This document shows positions 20,369-29,715 of a stretch of 64,000 bases of DNA, in pieces. This DNA is from Competibacter_A sp037045535 (lineage in GTDB: Bacteria > Pseudomonadota > Gammaproteobacteria > Competibacterales > Competibacteraceae): positions 372,001 through 436,000 of the forward strand of contig JBAOHI010000071.1 of assembly GCA_037045535.1 (NCBI GenBank). The letters are read 5' to 3'. The notes beneath the pieces were generated by a model. That model searched no databases and was not told where the DNA came from. It worked only from the letters and a program-made list of their open reading frames with translations. The translations under genes and the position numbers were made by a program. The stretch's first letter is position 1. Each line of letters opens with the position of its first letter.

Positions 20369-20945
20369 TACAAAGGAATGATTGATCGTTCAAATTGGGT
20401 GCTTACCCTAATGGAAAGGGTAGGAATCCGTCTAGTGGCGAGCATCGCGCGACTCCAGGATCAATTACCCAGCTCATCGACTGTAATAATCAGCTTGCAG
20501 TCCAATCGAGTCCCTAAGTTTACTCGAACCGTTTAGTAGGGAGTTTTGCAATCAGATAAATAAGATCAGGGAGCGTACTAGCAAAGAGCACGATCATTAA
20601 AATGAATAAACCGACAAAACATTTCAGCCTAGAGCAATTGAATCGGCTATCGATTGAGCTTGGGCTTCTGTTTAACAAGTCTTTATTTGCAATTGATTAT
20701 AGGATTGGCCGATTTTTGGATCCCGAGTCATCCTCCCGGCAGTCGGGGTCGCTCCAGAGACAGGGAGCATCCATGGAAACCTGATAATTCAATCGGTTGC
20801 GGTGCCACCTCCCAGCCCAATCCAGAATAGCACAAGGGCAAATGATTGACTCGGCACAATGCTCGTGTGAAACTAAATTCGTCGGACTCGCCTTTACTGG
20901 TCTGGCATGTCATTGTTGCGTAAATCCTACTGAGGAGCTTGTGAA
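20369..20945. other. 577-bp intergenic region
   Basis: This stretch separates parE from the RRM gene and is lower in GC than its surroundings. A 60-codon open frame at 20602-20784 (starting MNKPTKHFSLEQL) has no ribosome site and no recognised family, so I do not call it a gene. No tRNA or clear terminator was found. It should hold the promoters of parE and the RRM gene. Confidence 0.5.
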
Positions 20946-21299
20946 TTGGGTAAGAAACTCTATGTTGGCAACTTGAGTTACGGTATCGGTAGCAGCGACT
21001 TGGAACGCATTTTCACGGCCCATGGTGCGGTGCGTTCTGCTCAGGTCATCACAGATCGAGACACGGGACGATCCAAGGGATTTGGTTTTGTGGAAATGAA
21101 CAGCGATCAGGAAGCCCAAGCTGCCATCGCCGCCCTCAACGGCAAGGAAGTGGAAGGCCGCAGCCTGACGGTCAATGAGGCTCGTCCCCAGCAGGGTCCC
21201 GGCGGCGGTGGCGGCGGTGGCGGCGGTGGCTACGGCGGCGGCGGCGGCGGGAAACGTGGTGGCTACGGCGGTGGCGGTGGCGGCGGGCGCCGCTACTGA
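20946..21299 (+). CDS. glycine-rich RRM RNA-binding protein
   Basis: This is a 117-residue protein with one RNA recognition motif (residues 3-78) and a Gly-rich tail (about 80-117, with Tyr, Arg and Lys). RNP2 is LYVGNL and RNP1 is KGFGFVEM, both complete with the aromatic residues that stack on RNA. It resembles the cold-induced Rbp proteins of cyanobacteria and many proteobacteria. The start is TTG at 20946, chosen because GAGGAG sits 8 bases upstream and the RRM begins at once. The gene stands alone and is closed by a strong bidirectional terminator. Binding of single-stranded RNA is well supported by family; its targets are unknown. Confidence 0.88.
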   Translation: MGKKLYVGNLSYGIGSSDLERIFTAHGAVRSAQVITDRDTGRSKGFGFVEMNSDQEAQAAIAALNGKEVEGRSLTVNEARPQQGPGGGGGGGGGGYGGGGGGKRGGYGGGGGGGRRY

Positions 21300-21526
21300 G
21301 CGCATAGCCAACCCATTCAACCGTTCAACGACCTGGAAACCACCTCCTCACGCGGATCACCGCATTTAGCACGCATTCGACAGAACGCACTTATGCTTTG
21401 GCCATTTGCCAGTTGGCTTCCTGAGAGCTTGTATAAAACAATTTCGTTGAATGAAATATTTTAATCGGACAGGATCGAGCAATGACCCTATCTCTCTATT
21501 AGAGGGGTAGGGGTTCCGCAATAACA

Positions 21527-21556
21527 AAAACGGGCGACCTTGAGGTCGCCCGTTTT
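21527..21556. terminator. bidirectional rho-independent terminator
   Basis: A perfect 9-bp stem (CGGGCGACC/GGTCGCCCG) has a 4-base loop, AAAAA on its left and TTTT on its right. It can serve the RRM gene on the plus strand and pgk, which ends at 21583 on the minus strand. Confidence 0.93.
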
Positions 21557-21582
21557 GTCTGGCCTAAGCCGGGGCTAGGGTA

Positions 21583-22764
21583 TCAATCTTTCGCCCGGGT
21601 TTCCAAAATCTCGACGGCGGGAAGCACCTTGCCTTCGAGGAATTCCAGGAACGCGCCGCCAGCGGTGGAGATATAGGACACCTTATCGTAGATGTCGTAC
21701 TTCTGAATGGCCGCGATGGTGTCGCCGCCGCCAGCTAAGGTAAACGCTTTGGTGTTGGCGATCGCCATGGCGACGGTCTTGGTGCCGTCGCCGAACTGGT
21801 CGAACTCAAACACGCCGACCGGGCCGTTCCACACCACGGTGCCGGCCTTCATGATGATGTCAGCCAGTTCCTGAGCGCTCTTTGGGCCGATATCGAAGAT
21901 CATGTCGTCGTCGGCGACCGCGCTGGCATCCTTCAACACCGCCGGTTCGGCAGCGTCGAACTTTTTGCCGCAGACCACATCCACCGCGATCGGAATGTTT
22001 GCGCCGCGCGCCTTCATTTTTTCCAGCAGCGCCTGCGAGGTCGGCACCAGATCATCCTCGCACAAGGACTTGCCGACGTTCTTGCCGATCGCCTTGAGGA
22101 AGGTGTTGGCGATACCGCCGCCGACCACCAGCTGATCGACCTTTTCCGACAGGCTTTCCAGCACAGTCAGCTTGGTCGAAACCTTGGAGCCACCGACGAT
22201 GGCGACCAGCGGCCGGGCTGGCTTGGCCAGCGCCTTGGTCAGTGCGTCCAGCTCCTCGGTCAACAGAATGCCGGCGCAGGCGACTGGAGCGAACTTGGCG
22301 ATGCCGTGAGTCGAGGCTTCGGCACGATGAGCGGTACCGAATGCGTCCATGACGAAGATGTCGCACAGGGCGGCGTACTTCTTGGCAGTTTCCTCGTTGT
22401 TCTTCTTTTCGCCCTTGTTGGTGCGGCAGTTTTCCAGCAGCACCACTTCGCCGTTGGCGACTTCAAAGCCGCCGTTGACCCAGTCGCGGATTACCCGTAC
22501 CGGTTTGCCCAGCTTGGCGGACATCACCTCGGCCACCGGATTGAGCGAGTCTTCCTCCTTAAACTCACCTTCGGTCGGACGCCCCAAGTGCGAGGTTACC
22601 ATCACCTTGGCGCCAGCCTTCATCGCAAATTCGATGGTGGGCATCGAGGCGGTGATGCGGGCGTCGGACGTTACTTTGCCATTCTTGACAGGCACGTTCA
22701 GGTCGGCGCGGATGAATACCCGCTTGCCGGCCAGATCCAGATCGGTCATGCGCTTGAAATTCAT
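21583..22764 (-). CDS. pgk: phosphoglycerate kinase
   Basis: This is a 393-residue cytosolic enzyme that interconverts 1,3-bisphosphoglycerate plus ADP and 3-phosphoglycerate plus ATP. Family signatures are RVFIRADLNVPVKNGKVTSD at the N-terminus, SHLGRPTEG, the hinge VGGSKVSTKL and the C-terminal nucleotide site GGGDTIAA. The length is standard. The ATG at 22764 (MNFKRMTDLDL) has GGAGGAGAGG just upstream, so I reject the longer frame that reads through this ribosome site. It is the third gene of a tkt-gap-pgk unit on the minus strand and ends at a strong terminator. Confidence 0.97.
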   Translation of the reverse strand: MNFKRMTDLDLAGKRVFIRADLNVPVKNGKVTSDARITASMPTIEFAMKAGAKVMVTSHLGRPTEGEFKEEDSLNPVAEVMSAKLGKPVRVIRDWVNGGFEVANGEVVLLENCRTNKGEKKNNEETAKKYAALCDIFVMDAFGTAHRAEASTHGIAKFAPVACAGILLTEELDALTKALAKPARPLVAIVGGSKVSTKLTVLESLSEKVDQLVVGGGIANTFLKAIGKNVGKSLCEDDLVPTSQALLEKMKARGANIPIAVDVVCGKKFDAAEPAVLKDASAVADDDMIFDIGPKSAQELADIIMKAGTVVWNGPVGVFEFDQFGDGTKTVAMAIANTKAFTLAGGGDTIAAIQKYDIYDKVSYISTAGGAFLEFLEGKVLPAVEILETRAKD

Positions 22765-22875
22765 TAATTCCTCTCCTCCACAAGCAAAACCCCCGTCCGC
22801 CTTGGCTTGGAAACACAAGACGGCGGGGGCAAGGGATTTCAGTTCAGCAAGGAACCGCCACCGCGTGGCGACTGC

Positions 22876-23874
22876 TTACTTGGCCATCACCCGGACCATT
22901 TCCAGTACTTTGCAGGAATAACCCCACTCGTTGTCGTACCAGGCCACGACCTTGACGAAGGTGTCGTCCAGAGCGATGCCGGCGTCGGCGTCGAAGGTGG
23001 AGGTGCAGCTTTCACCGCGGAAGTCGGTCGCGACCACTTTATCCTCGGTGTAGCCCAGCACGCCCTTCATCGCGCCTTCGGAGGCAGCCTTCATGGCAGC
23101 GCAGATGTCCTTGTAGGACGCGGGCTTATTCAGCTCGACGGTCAGGTCAACGACCGACACGTCGGAGGTGGGGACGCGGAAGGCCATGCCGGTGAGCTTT
23201 TTGTTCAGCTCGGGGATGACCACGCCTACCGCCTTGGCGGCGCCGGTGGAGGACGGGATGATGTTTTCCAGAATACCGCGACCGCCGCGCCAATCTTTAT
23301 TGGAGGGGCCGTCCACAGTCTTCTGGGTGGCGGTGGCGGCGTGGACGGTGGTCATCAAGCCACGCTTGATACCCCAGGTGTCGTTCAGCACCTTGGCGAC
23401 GGGCGCCAGGCAGTTGGTGGTGCAGGAGGCGTTGGAAATGATGGTCTGGCCGGCATAGGTCTTGTCGTTTACGCCGTACACAAACATCGGGGTGTCATCC
23501 TTGCTGGGTGCGCTCTGGATGACTTTCTTGGCGCCAGCGGCGATGTGCTTCTGACAGGTTTCCTTGGTCAGGAACAGGCCGGTGGATTCGACGACGATAT
23601 CCGCGCCCACTTCGTCCCACTTCAGTTCGGCCGGGTCCTTGACGGCGGTCAAGCGGATCTTCTTACCGTTGACGACCAGGGTGTTGCCATCGACCGCGAC
23701 GTCGCCCTTGAAGCGGCCATGCACCGAGTCGTATTGCAGCATGTAGGCCAAGTAATCGGGTTCGAGCAAGTCATTGATGCCGACGATCTCGATGTCCGAG
23801 AAGTTCTTCACCGCAGCGCGGAACACCATACGACCGATACGACCAAACCCATTGATGCCAACTTTAATGGCCAT
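22876..23874 (-). CDS. gap: type I glyceraldehyde-3-phosphate dehydrogenase
   Basis: This is a 332-residue NAD(P)-dependent enzyme. The N-terminal Rossmann motif is KVGINGFGRIGRMVFRA. The catalytic cysteine lies in SNASCTTNCLAP near residue 152, and the substrate-binding WRGGRG and WYDNEWGYS near the C-terminus are intact. The ATG at 23874 has GGAGGAAA ahead of it; longer readings are rejected for that reason. It sits between tkt and pgk with about 110-130 bp on each side, so the three are probably co-transcribed. It serves glycolysis and gluconeogenesis, or the Calvin cycle if the organism has one. Confidence 0.97.
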   Translation of the reverse strand: MAIKVGINGFGRIGRMVFRAAVKNFSDIEIVGINDLLEPDYLAYMLQYDSVHGRFKGDVAVDGNTLVVNGKKIRLTAVKDPAELKWDEVGADIVVESTGLFLTKETCQKHIAAGAKKVIQSAPSKDDTPMFVYGVNDKTYAGQTIISNASCTTNCLAPVAKVLNDTWGIKRGLMTTVHAATATQKTVDGPSNKDWRGGRGILENIIPSSTGAAKAVGVVIPELNKKLTGMAFRVPTSDVSVVDLTVELNKPASYKDICAAMKAASEGAMKGVLGYTEDKVVATDFRGESCTSTFDADAGIALDDTFVKVVAWYDNEWGYSCKVLEMVRVMAK

Positions 23875-24004
23875 GCTTTCCTCCAGCAGTGTGGTTAGCG
23901 AAACGTGTTTATCGAAAAAACCGGCGGATGTTGCCATCCGCCAGAATCGTTGATGCTATTTTAGTCTCCGTTCACGAAAAATCAGCGCCGATTCCAACAG
24001 AAGT

Positions 24005-26098
24005 TTAGAACAAGCCCAGCACCGTGGCGGCCACCCGTTCGGCAGTGAAGCCGAAATGTTGGAAGATAATCTCCGGTGGACCCGACACGCCGAAATGATC
24101 GATGCCGATCACCACGCCCTGGGGACCCGCGTATTTATACCACGGCGCGGTCACCGCAGCCTCGACCACCACGCGCCGGGTCACGGCCGCCGGCAGCACC
24201 GATTCGCGGTAGTCGGCGTCCTGGGCGTCGAACACATCCACCGACGGCATCGAGACCACTCGAACCCGCCGGCCCTGTTCGTTCAGTTGCCGGGCAGCCG
24301 CCACCGCCAGTTGCACCTCGGAGCCCGTGGCGATGATGATCGCTTCCGGGTTGTCCCCACAGTCGAGCAGCACGTAGCCGCCTCGGGCGATGGCGCGCAC
24401 CTGCTCGGGAGTCCGGTCTTGGTGCGGCAGCTTCTGGCGGGTGAAAATCAGGCAGGTCGGACCATTGAGCCGTTCCAGCGCCGCTTTCCAGGCCACCGCC
24501 GTTTCAGTCGTGTCACAGGTTCGCCAAACGGACAGTTCGGGAACAATGCGCAAGCCGGCGACGTGTTCGATCGGTTGATGGGTCGGGCCGTCGCCACCGA
24601 CACCGATCGAATCGTGGGTCAAGATGAACACGCAGCGTAGTTTCATCAGCGAAGACATGCGGATGGCGCTGCGGCAATAATCGGAGAACATCAGGAAGGT
24701 GCCGCCAAACGGCACATAGCCGCCGTGCAGGGCCAGGCCGTTCATGATCGCGTTCATCGCGAACTCGCGGGCACCGTAATAAATCAGATTGCCGTCGGGA
24801 TTCTCGAAATCGACCGGCCGGCAACCGACCCAGGGGATACCGGTGGATTCGGTAAGATCCGCCGAACCGCCAACCAGGCTGGGGAAATAGGGGCCGTAAG
24901 TCTCAAGCGCGCGTTGGGAGGCGGCCCGGGTGGCCAAATCCTCATGCCGTTCCTGCATGGCTTGGATGAAGTTCCAGGCCAGTTCTTCCCAGTCGGGCGG
25001 AAAACCGCAAGCCAGCCGCCGCTGGAATTCTGCTGCCGGCCCTGGGTATTCCGCTCGATAACGAGCGAACAGCGTGTTCCATTCGGCTTCCCACGCCGCG
25101 CCCTTGGCTCGGGCGTCGAAGGCGCGATAGTGCTCGGGTGGGATGACGAACGGCTCGTGCTGCCAACCGATGTTCTCGCGGGTCGCGGCAACCTCGGCAG
25201 CGCCGAGGGGCGCACCGTGCGATTTTTCGCTGCCGCCCTTGTTCGGCGAACCCCGGGCGATGGTGGTTTTACAGCAAATCAGAGTCGGACTTTGGGAATA
25301 GGCCCGCGCTTGGGCAATGGCCTCGTGGATGGCGGTAGGATCGTGGCCATCGACGTTTGGAATCACCTGCCAGCCACAAGATTGGAAACGCTGAACCATA
25401 TCTTCGCTGAACCAGCCCCGCACTTTGCCGTCGATGGAAATGCCATTGTCGTCGTACAGGCAGATCAGCTTGCCCAGCCCCCAGAGGCCGGCCAGGGAAC
25501 AGGCTTCGTAGGAAACCCCTTCCATCAGGCAACCGTCACCCAGAATGACGTAGGTGTAATGATCGACGATGGGAAAACGGGGACGGTTGAAGCGAGTTGC
25601 CAGCGCCCGTTCGGCGAGCGCCATGCCGACACCGTTCGCCAAGCCTTGTCCCAGCGGGCCGGTAGTGGTTTCGACCCCCGGCGTAAGGCCGTATTCGGGA
25701 TGGCCTGGTGTCCGCGAACCCAACTGCCGGAAGTTGCGCAGATCCTCGATGGTCAGGTCGTAGCCGCTCAGGTGCAGCAGGGAATACAGCAGCATCGAAC
25801 CGTGGCCGTTGGACAGGATCAAGCGGTCGCGGTTGAACCATTTGGGGTTGGTCGGGTTGTGCCGCAAAAAGTCGTTCCACAGCACCATGCCGAAATCGGC
25901 CATGCCCATCGGCGCACCCGGATGACCGGATTCGGCGCGTTGCACGGCATCCATGCTCAGGGCGCGGATGGCGTTGGCCAGCTCGCGGCGGGAGGGGAGC
26001 GGGGTTTCTTGGCCCAGTGGGCTGGCTGTGATCGGGTCCGGTTCGTCAATCATCGTGTCCACCAGGCAACAGGCGGCCAATTCGCTACGCGAGGGCAT
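24005..26098 (-). CDS. tkt: transketolase
   Basis: This is a 697-residue thiamine-diphosphate enzyme that moves two-carbon units between sugar phosphates. Visible family features are the N-terminal SGHPGAPMGMA, the ThDP/Mg site GDGCLMEGVSYEA with DNGISIDG, a pyrimidine-domain HDSIGVGGDGPTHQP and a C-terminal domain ending VAATVLGLF. The N-terminus is about 30 residues longer than usual before ELANAIRALSMDAVQ. The ATG at 26098 has GGAGAG upstream, so the long form is probably real. It is the first gene of the tkt-gap-pgk unit. The 287-bp leader up to the antiporter gene should carry its promoter. Confidence 0.96.
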   Translation of the reverse strand: MPSRSELAACCLVDTMIDEPDPITASPLGQETPLPSRRELANAIRALSMDAVQRAESGHPGAPMGMADFGMVLWNDFLRHNPTNPKWFNRDRLILSNGHGSMLLYSLLHLSGYDLTIEDLRNFRQLGSRTPGHPEYGLTPGVETTTGPLGQGLANGVGMALAERALATRFNRPRFPIVDHYTYVILGDGCLMEGVSYEACSLAGLWGLGKLICLYDDNGISIDGKVRGWFSEDMVQRFQSCGWQVIPNVDGHDPTAIHEAIAQARAYSQSPTLICCKTTIARGSPNKGGSEKSHGAPLGAAEVAATRENIGWQHEPFVIPPEHYRAFDARAKGAAWEAEWNTLFARYRAEYPGPAAEFQRRLACGFPPDWEELAWNFIQAMQERHEDLATRAASQRALETYGPYFPSLVGGSADLTESTGIPWVGCRPVDFENPDGNLIYYGAREFAMNAIMNGLALHGGYVPFGGTFLMFSDYCRSAIRMSSLMKLRCVFILTHDSIGVGGDGPTHQPIEHVAGLRIVPELSVWRTCDTTETAVAWKAALERLNGPTCLIFTRQKLPHQDRTPEQVRAIARGGYVLLDCGDNPEAIIIATGSEVQLAVAAARQLNEQGRRVRVVSMPSVDVFDAQDADYRESVLPAAVTRRVVVEAAVTAPWYKYAGPQGVVIGIDHFGVSGPPEIIFQHFGFTAERVAATVLGLF

Positions 26099-26320
26099 TC
26101 ATTACTCTCCTACTTCTACACAAAATACAAGGGGAAATAGCGGGGACAGCAGGCGCTACTTGGCGAGCGTCTTGAACCCCGACCGCGCGCGTCGCTCTTA
26201 CTGGGACGTTCACCGGAGAGATCACGGGGGATGCCCGGTCGCGCCAAACCCCCCTTTGGGATTCAGTTCGGCCGAAAAATGGCGGCGATTATAGGAAAAA
26301 TCGCCGTACTCGCCAAATCA

Positions 26321-26347
26321 TTTATCTTCGTTGCCGACGAAGATAAA
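26321..26347. terminator. perfect 11-bp hairpin, possible terminator
   Basis: TTTATCTTCGT and ACGAAGATAAA are perfect inverted arms around a 5-base loop, 39 bases past the stop of the antiporter gene. There is no clean T-run on either strand, so it may be a processing or regulatory hairpin and not a strong terminator. Confidence 0.4.
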
Positions 26348-26385
26348 GGAAAGCCACGTTCCGAGGACGATTACCGAAAGAAGGT

Positions 26386-27618
26386 TCAATCCCGGCGCAA
26401 ACTGTCGGAAAGAGCGACCGGCGTCGGGTACTTGAGCACCAGATAATAGGTGGACGCGACGAACGTCAGCAGCGTCGTCGCTTGGACTAGATAGGATGCT
26501 TCCCGGCTGATCAACTGATTCTGTTGGGCCATGACTCCAATCAGCAGCGCGAACTCGCTGACCTGTCCCAACCGCACGCCGACTTCCATGGCGATCCGCG
26601 CCCGTTCGCCGGCCCATTGCAGGAAACCGCGAAACACCCACGGCTTGGCGACCATCAACGCGGTGCCCAGCAGCAAGGTCGGCCAAAATACCGCCCCCAC
26701 CATCCCCAGATCGAAGCCCGCGCCCAGGGAAAAGAAGAACAAGACCAGAAAAAAATCGCGCAATGGCTTGAGGCTGTCGGCGATGTACAACGCGATGGGG
26801 CTGGTGGCCAGCGCTACTCCGCCGATGAAGGCGCCGATGGCGTGGGACAGTCCCAGCAGCAGGGCGATTTGCGAGATGCCCAGGCACCAGCCAATGGCGA
26901 TCAGAAAGATGTACTCACGAATTTTGTCGAACTTGTGAATCAGCGGAACGAGCAGGTAGCGCGCGACCAAAAAGGCGATTCCTAACAACAGCGGCAGGGT
27001 AATGATCAGCAAGCTCAGTCCTTGCAGCGACGAACCTCGTCCGCTCAGCCCTTCGAGCAGCAGGAGAACCATGATGGCCAGTAAATCCTGCAATAGCAGG
27101 ATGCTGATGATGATCTCGCCGGTGTGCTGGTGATGCAGGGTGCGCGTTGGCAGCAACTTGAGGCCGATGATGGTGCTGGAGAAGGTCATCGCCGTGCCGA
27201 TCAACAGGCTTTCACCCAGGGTATAGCCGAATGAAAGGGCGACGCCGAAACCCATCGCTGCGAACACCAGCGAGGTGCCGAGCGTGATCAAGGTGGCTTT
27301 GCGCAACATCTGCAACAGGCGTTGTGGCGACAGGTCCAGTCCGAGCAGGAACAGCAGGAACATGATGCCGATCTGGGCCATTTCTTCGATGGTCGAGGCG
27401 TTATCGATCAATTTGAACCCATAGGGTCCGATGAGGGCGCCCAGCGCGATGTAGGCGATTGGCAACGCCTGGCGTGCGTACAGCGCCAGCGTAGCGAACA
27501 GCGCCGCGCCAGTGAAAATCAGGAAGAGCGAAAAAATGATGGGGTTTTCGGCTTCGTGCATTTGCAGGTGGGTTTCCAGCGATGCATCGGCGGATTTCCT
27601 CGGATCCGTTACCGACAC
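26386..27618 (-). CDS. Kef-type K+/H+ or Na+/H+ antiporter (CPA2 family)
   Basis: This is an integral membrane protein of about 390-410 residues with roughly 12 membrane helices and no TrkA-N or TrkA-C domain. The start IIFSLFLIFTGAALFATLALYARQ and the motif FLLFLLGLDLSPQRL match the CPA2 exchanger fold, as do GTAMTFSSTIIGLKLLP and HAIGAFIGGVALA. It should exchange monovalent cations for protons at the inner membrane. The GTG at 27618 gives the longest form. The ATG at 27561 (MHEAENPII) is an alternative, and neither has a good ribosome site. The length is normal for regulator-free members. It is not obviously linked to the tkt operon downstream. Confidence 0.85.
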   Translation of the reverse strand: MSVTDPRKSADASLETHLQMHEAENPIIFSLFLIFTGAALFATLALYARQALPIAYIALGALIGPYGFKLIDNASTIEEMAQIGIMFLLFLLGLDLSPQRLLQMLRKATLITLGTSLVFAAMGFGVALSFGYTLGESLLIGTAMTFSSTIIGLKLLPTRTLHHQHTGEIIISILLLQDLLAIMVLLLLEGLSGRGSSLQGLSLLIITLPLLLGIAFLVARYLLVPLIHKFDKIREYIFLIAIGWCLGISQIALLLGLSHAIGAFIGGVALATSPIALYIADSLKPLRDFFLVLFFFSLGAGFDLGMVGAVFWPTLLLGTALMVAKPWVFRGFLQWAGERARIAMEVGVRLGQVSEFALLIGVMAQQNQLISREASYLVQATTLLTFVASTYYLVLKYPTPVALSDSLRRD

Positions 27619-28283
27619 GCAATGGTTTGTTACTATAACAGCGTTCAGCGGTGCGCGGGTCGCACAGTATCCCGCCTGTTCTTGCCGCTTGGAATCGCGG
27701 TGGATGGGATCGGAAGGGTCCGGTTAGCCGCTGAATTCAATCATGACCGGCGAGGCGGGAACGGGCAAGCTGCCTGGGGTTGGTGACGCTGGCGCAAATG
27801 GTTGCCGCGTTGGTACAGGCGGTCGAGAACCCCGCCGAGGAGGTAAAGATTGTCGAGGTGTCAGCGATTCGGGAGTCTCGGTTAGGACTCAACGTAAGAA
27901 GCTAACGATCGATAGAGGTTGCCGTCGTTTTCACCGCTGGACTTGCACGGGTCGCTACTTGCTGGTCGCTGTCGTTCGGCTTCCTCTCTTGGCCCGCTCC
28001 TCCAGCTATTGTCTTATACTTCGGCAGACAGGCCGGCCAAGCCAGGTGCAGGGCGCGTTCGCTTTCATCCGCGCCAGCAGGCACCGTTGCCAAACCAGCG
28101 CGGGTTGAATCTTTTTCAAAGCGGCCATCGGTCGAGTTTTCATCAAAGAAAAAAATGTTAAATGCTGGTAATCTGCGCTAAAAATAGCCTTGTGCAAAGT
28201 CGGCATCATCGCAAGCCAGCGCTGCCAGCGCCTTCATGCAGGCGCTGCCGTGAATTCGCGCCGCTGGGCAGGAGTTGGCTGCA
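27619..28283. other. 665-bp region without an intact gene; possible oxidoreductase remnant at 27771-27905
   Basis: No convincing intact gene is seen. On the plus strand, codons from about 27771 to a TAA near 27905 read CLGLVTLAQMVAALVQAVENPAEEVKIVEV and end shortly after. This resembles the C-terminus of atypical short-chain NAD(P)-binding oxidoreductases. It lacks the Rossmann start, so it may be a gene stub left by rearrangement beside the insertion sequence. That is a weak reading. The remainder is a spacer before the transposase stop. Confidence 0.3.
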
Positions 28284-29689
28284 TCATAAGACTGTTGACA
28301 TCTCGGCAGGACTTTCACGATCCGCGAGACAGGAGGCGAACGTCGGTGCGGTAGCGCTAATTTCGGCTGCCGAAATAAAAGTTTCTTTGGCGGCGGCGAT
28401 GCCGATGGCGAATGCCCGAACCTTCTGCATGCCTTCCCAGATGGCCTTGGGTCCGGGATGAGCATCGCTTTTGCGGCCGAGGAAGCCGCCGAAGCCGGCG
28501 ATCAGTCGCACCATTTGGCCCAAAGGTGGCGGCGTTGCCGGGGGTTTGGCGCGGTGGGCGACGATCCAGGCGGCCTGCCATTCCCCGGGGTCGAACACCA
28601 CGTCGCACGGCAGATTCGGGCAGTCCCGGCCCCAGGTTACCAGGTGCAGGATGCGCCAGGCGATGATCAGGTAAATGACCAAGGCCCGTTCGAGCCGCTC
28701 CAAGGTGCCGAGCTGGAGGGCTTCCACCCGGCAGCCCGATTTCCAAATTCGGAAAAAAATTTCCGCCAGCCAACGCCGACGATACCAGTCCACCAGTTCC
28801 ACGACCGTTTCCAGCGTCTCGGCGGTTCGGTTGGTCAACAACCGCCATTCGATCCCTTTCTGGCCGGCCGGCGGGTGATTCTCGCGGGCCAGAATCGCCG
28901 TGACGGTCACGGTCGGCGCGCCTTTCCGGGCGGGCAAAGTCACCGACTCCCGGTAGACGGTTTGCCGCACGAGCCGGGCCGGCCGGTCCGGGGCAGCCGG
29001 CAGGGCGAATTCGACCTCGCCCAGCGCGTCGCGTCGCGCCAGCCGGTCCCACACCTTTTCGCCGGCCGTCGTATTGCGGTTGTGCGTGGCCCGCACCAGC
29101 CAGTCCGCCGGCGTGCCGCGCCGCGCGGCGGCGTCCATCAGCGCCCGCAAATCGCCTTCCCGATCCGCCACGTACACCAGCCGGGTATCCGGGGTTCGTT
29201 CGGCCAGGTCCGCAACAATCTCGTACCCTTCCACCCAGCGGGTGCTTTCCTTCACTTGGGGTTGGTCTTTCGGCCCCCGCGCCCACATCCAGGCGTCGAT
29301 CACCCCCAGCGCCAAGCCCTCGGGGGTGACCACCAGGGTCGGATGCGCGTACAGCCCGTGCTGGGCCTCGTAACTGAGCCGGCCCAACCCGGCAATCCCC
29401 GGCTGGCTGGTGAAATCCAACTCCGTGGTGTCCTGAACGCACAACGCCACCGGCTGACCTTGCAGCCGCTCGACGGTGCGCCGGGTATGCACCTCCAGGA
29501 TTTCGCGCCACTCCACCGCCGGGTTGTCCAACAACCGGTAAGCCGCCTTGGTCTCCGCCCAGCCCCCGCTCGCCACAGGAATGCTCCCGGTCGGTGCCGC
29601 CGACAAATCGTCCACCAGCTTGATCAGCCGCCGCGTCCGCCGCGCGTCTCCCAACTCCACACCCCCAGTTCCCGCGCTACCCAACTCAT
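28284..29689 (-). CDS. IS4-family (Tn5/IS50-like) transposase
   Basis: This transposase of about 468 residues has an RNase-H-fold catalytic core. The N-terminal ELGDARRTRRL and GGWAETKAAYRLLDNP match the Tn5-type DNA-binding region. The first catalytic Asp is in VQDTTELDF, the second in VADREGDLRAL, and the Glu is in the YRRRWLAEIFFRIWKSG motif (Y-(2)-R-(3)-E-(6)-K). The natural start is probably the ATG at 29689 (MSWVAREL). To join it to VELGDARR, one more G is needed in a run of five, so there is an apparent -1 shift near 29,665. The terminal inverted repeats could not be located. The C-terminal 30 residues are unlike Tn5 and may run past the natural end. The gene abuts a decayed pentapeptide gene. 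Confidence 0.85.
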
Positions 29690-29715
29690 CACGACCTCGC
29701 CAAAATGCCACTATA

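Noticed and set aside
20602..20784. Small gene of 60 codons
   Set aside because: No ribosome site, no family, weak coding bias.
24725..26140. Plus-strand open frame of about 470 codons opposite tkt
   Set aside because: Shadow frame of a well-conserved transketolase; no ribosome site or motif.
26318..26887. Alternative frame with a hydrophobic end (LNLLSVIVLGTWLSFIFVG) at the 3' end of the antiporter
   Set aside because: The antiporter already ends normally in its own frame (SDSLRRD); the hydrophobic stretch is probably chance.
27743..28108. Plus-strand gene of 121 codons
   Set aside because: Composition is not protein-like and it crosses the possible oxidoreductase remnant in another frame.
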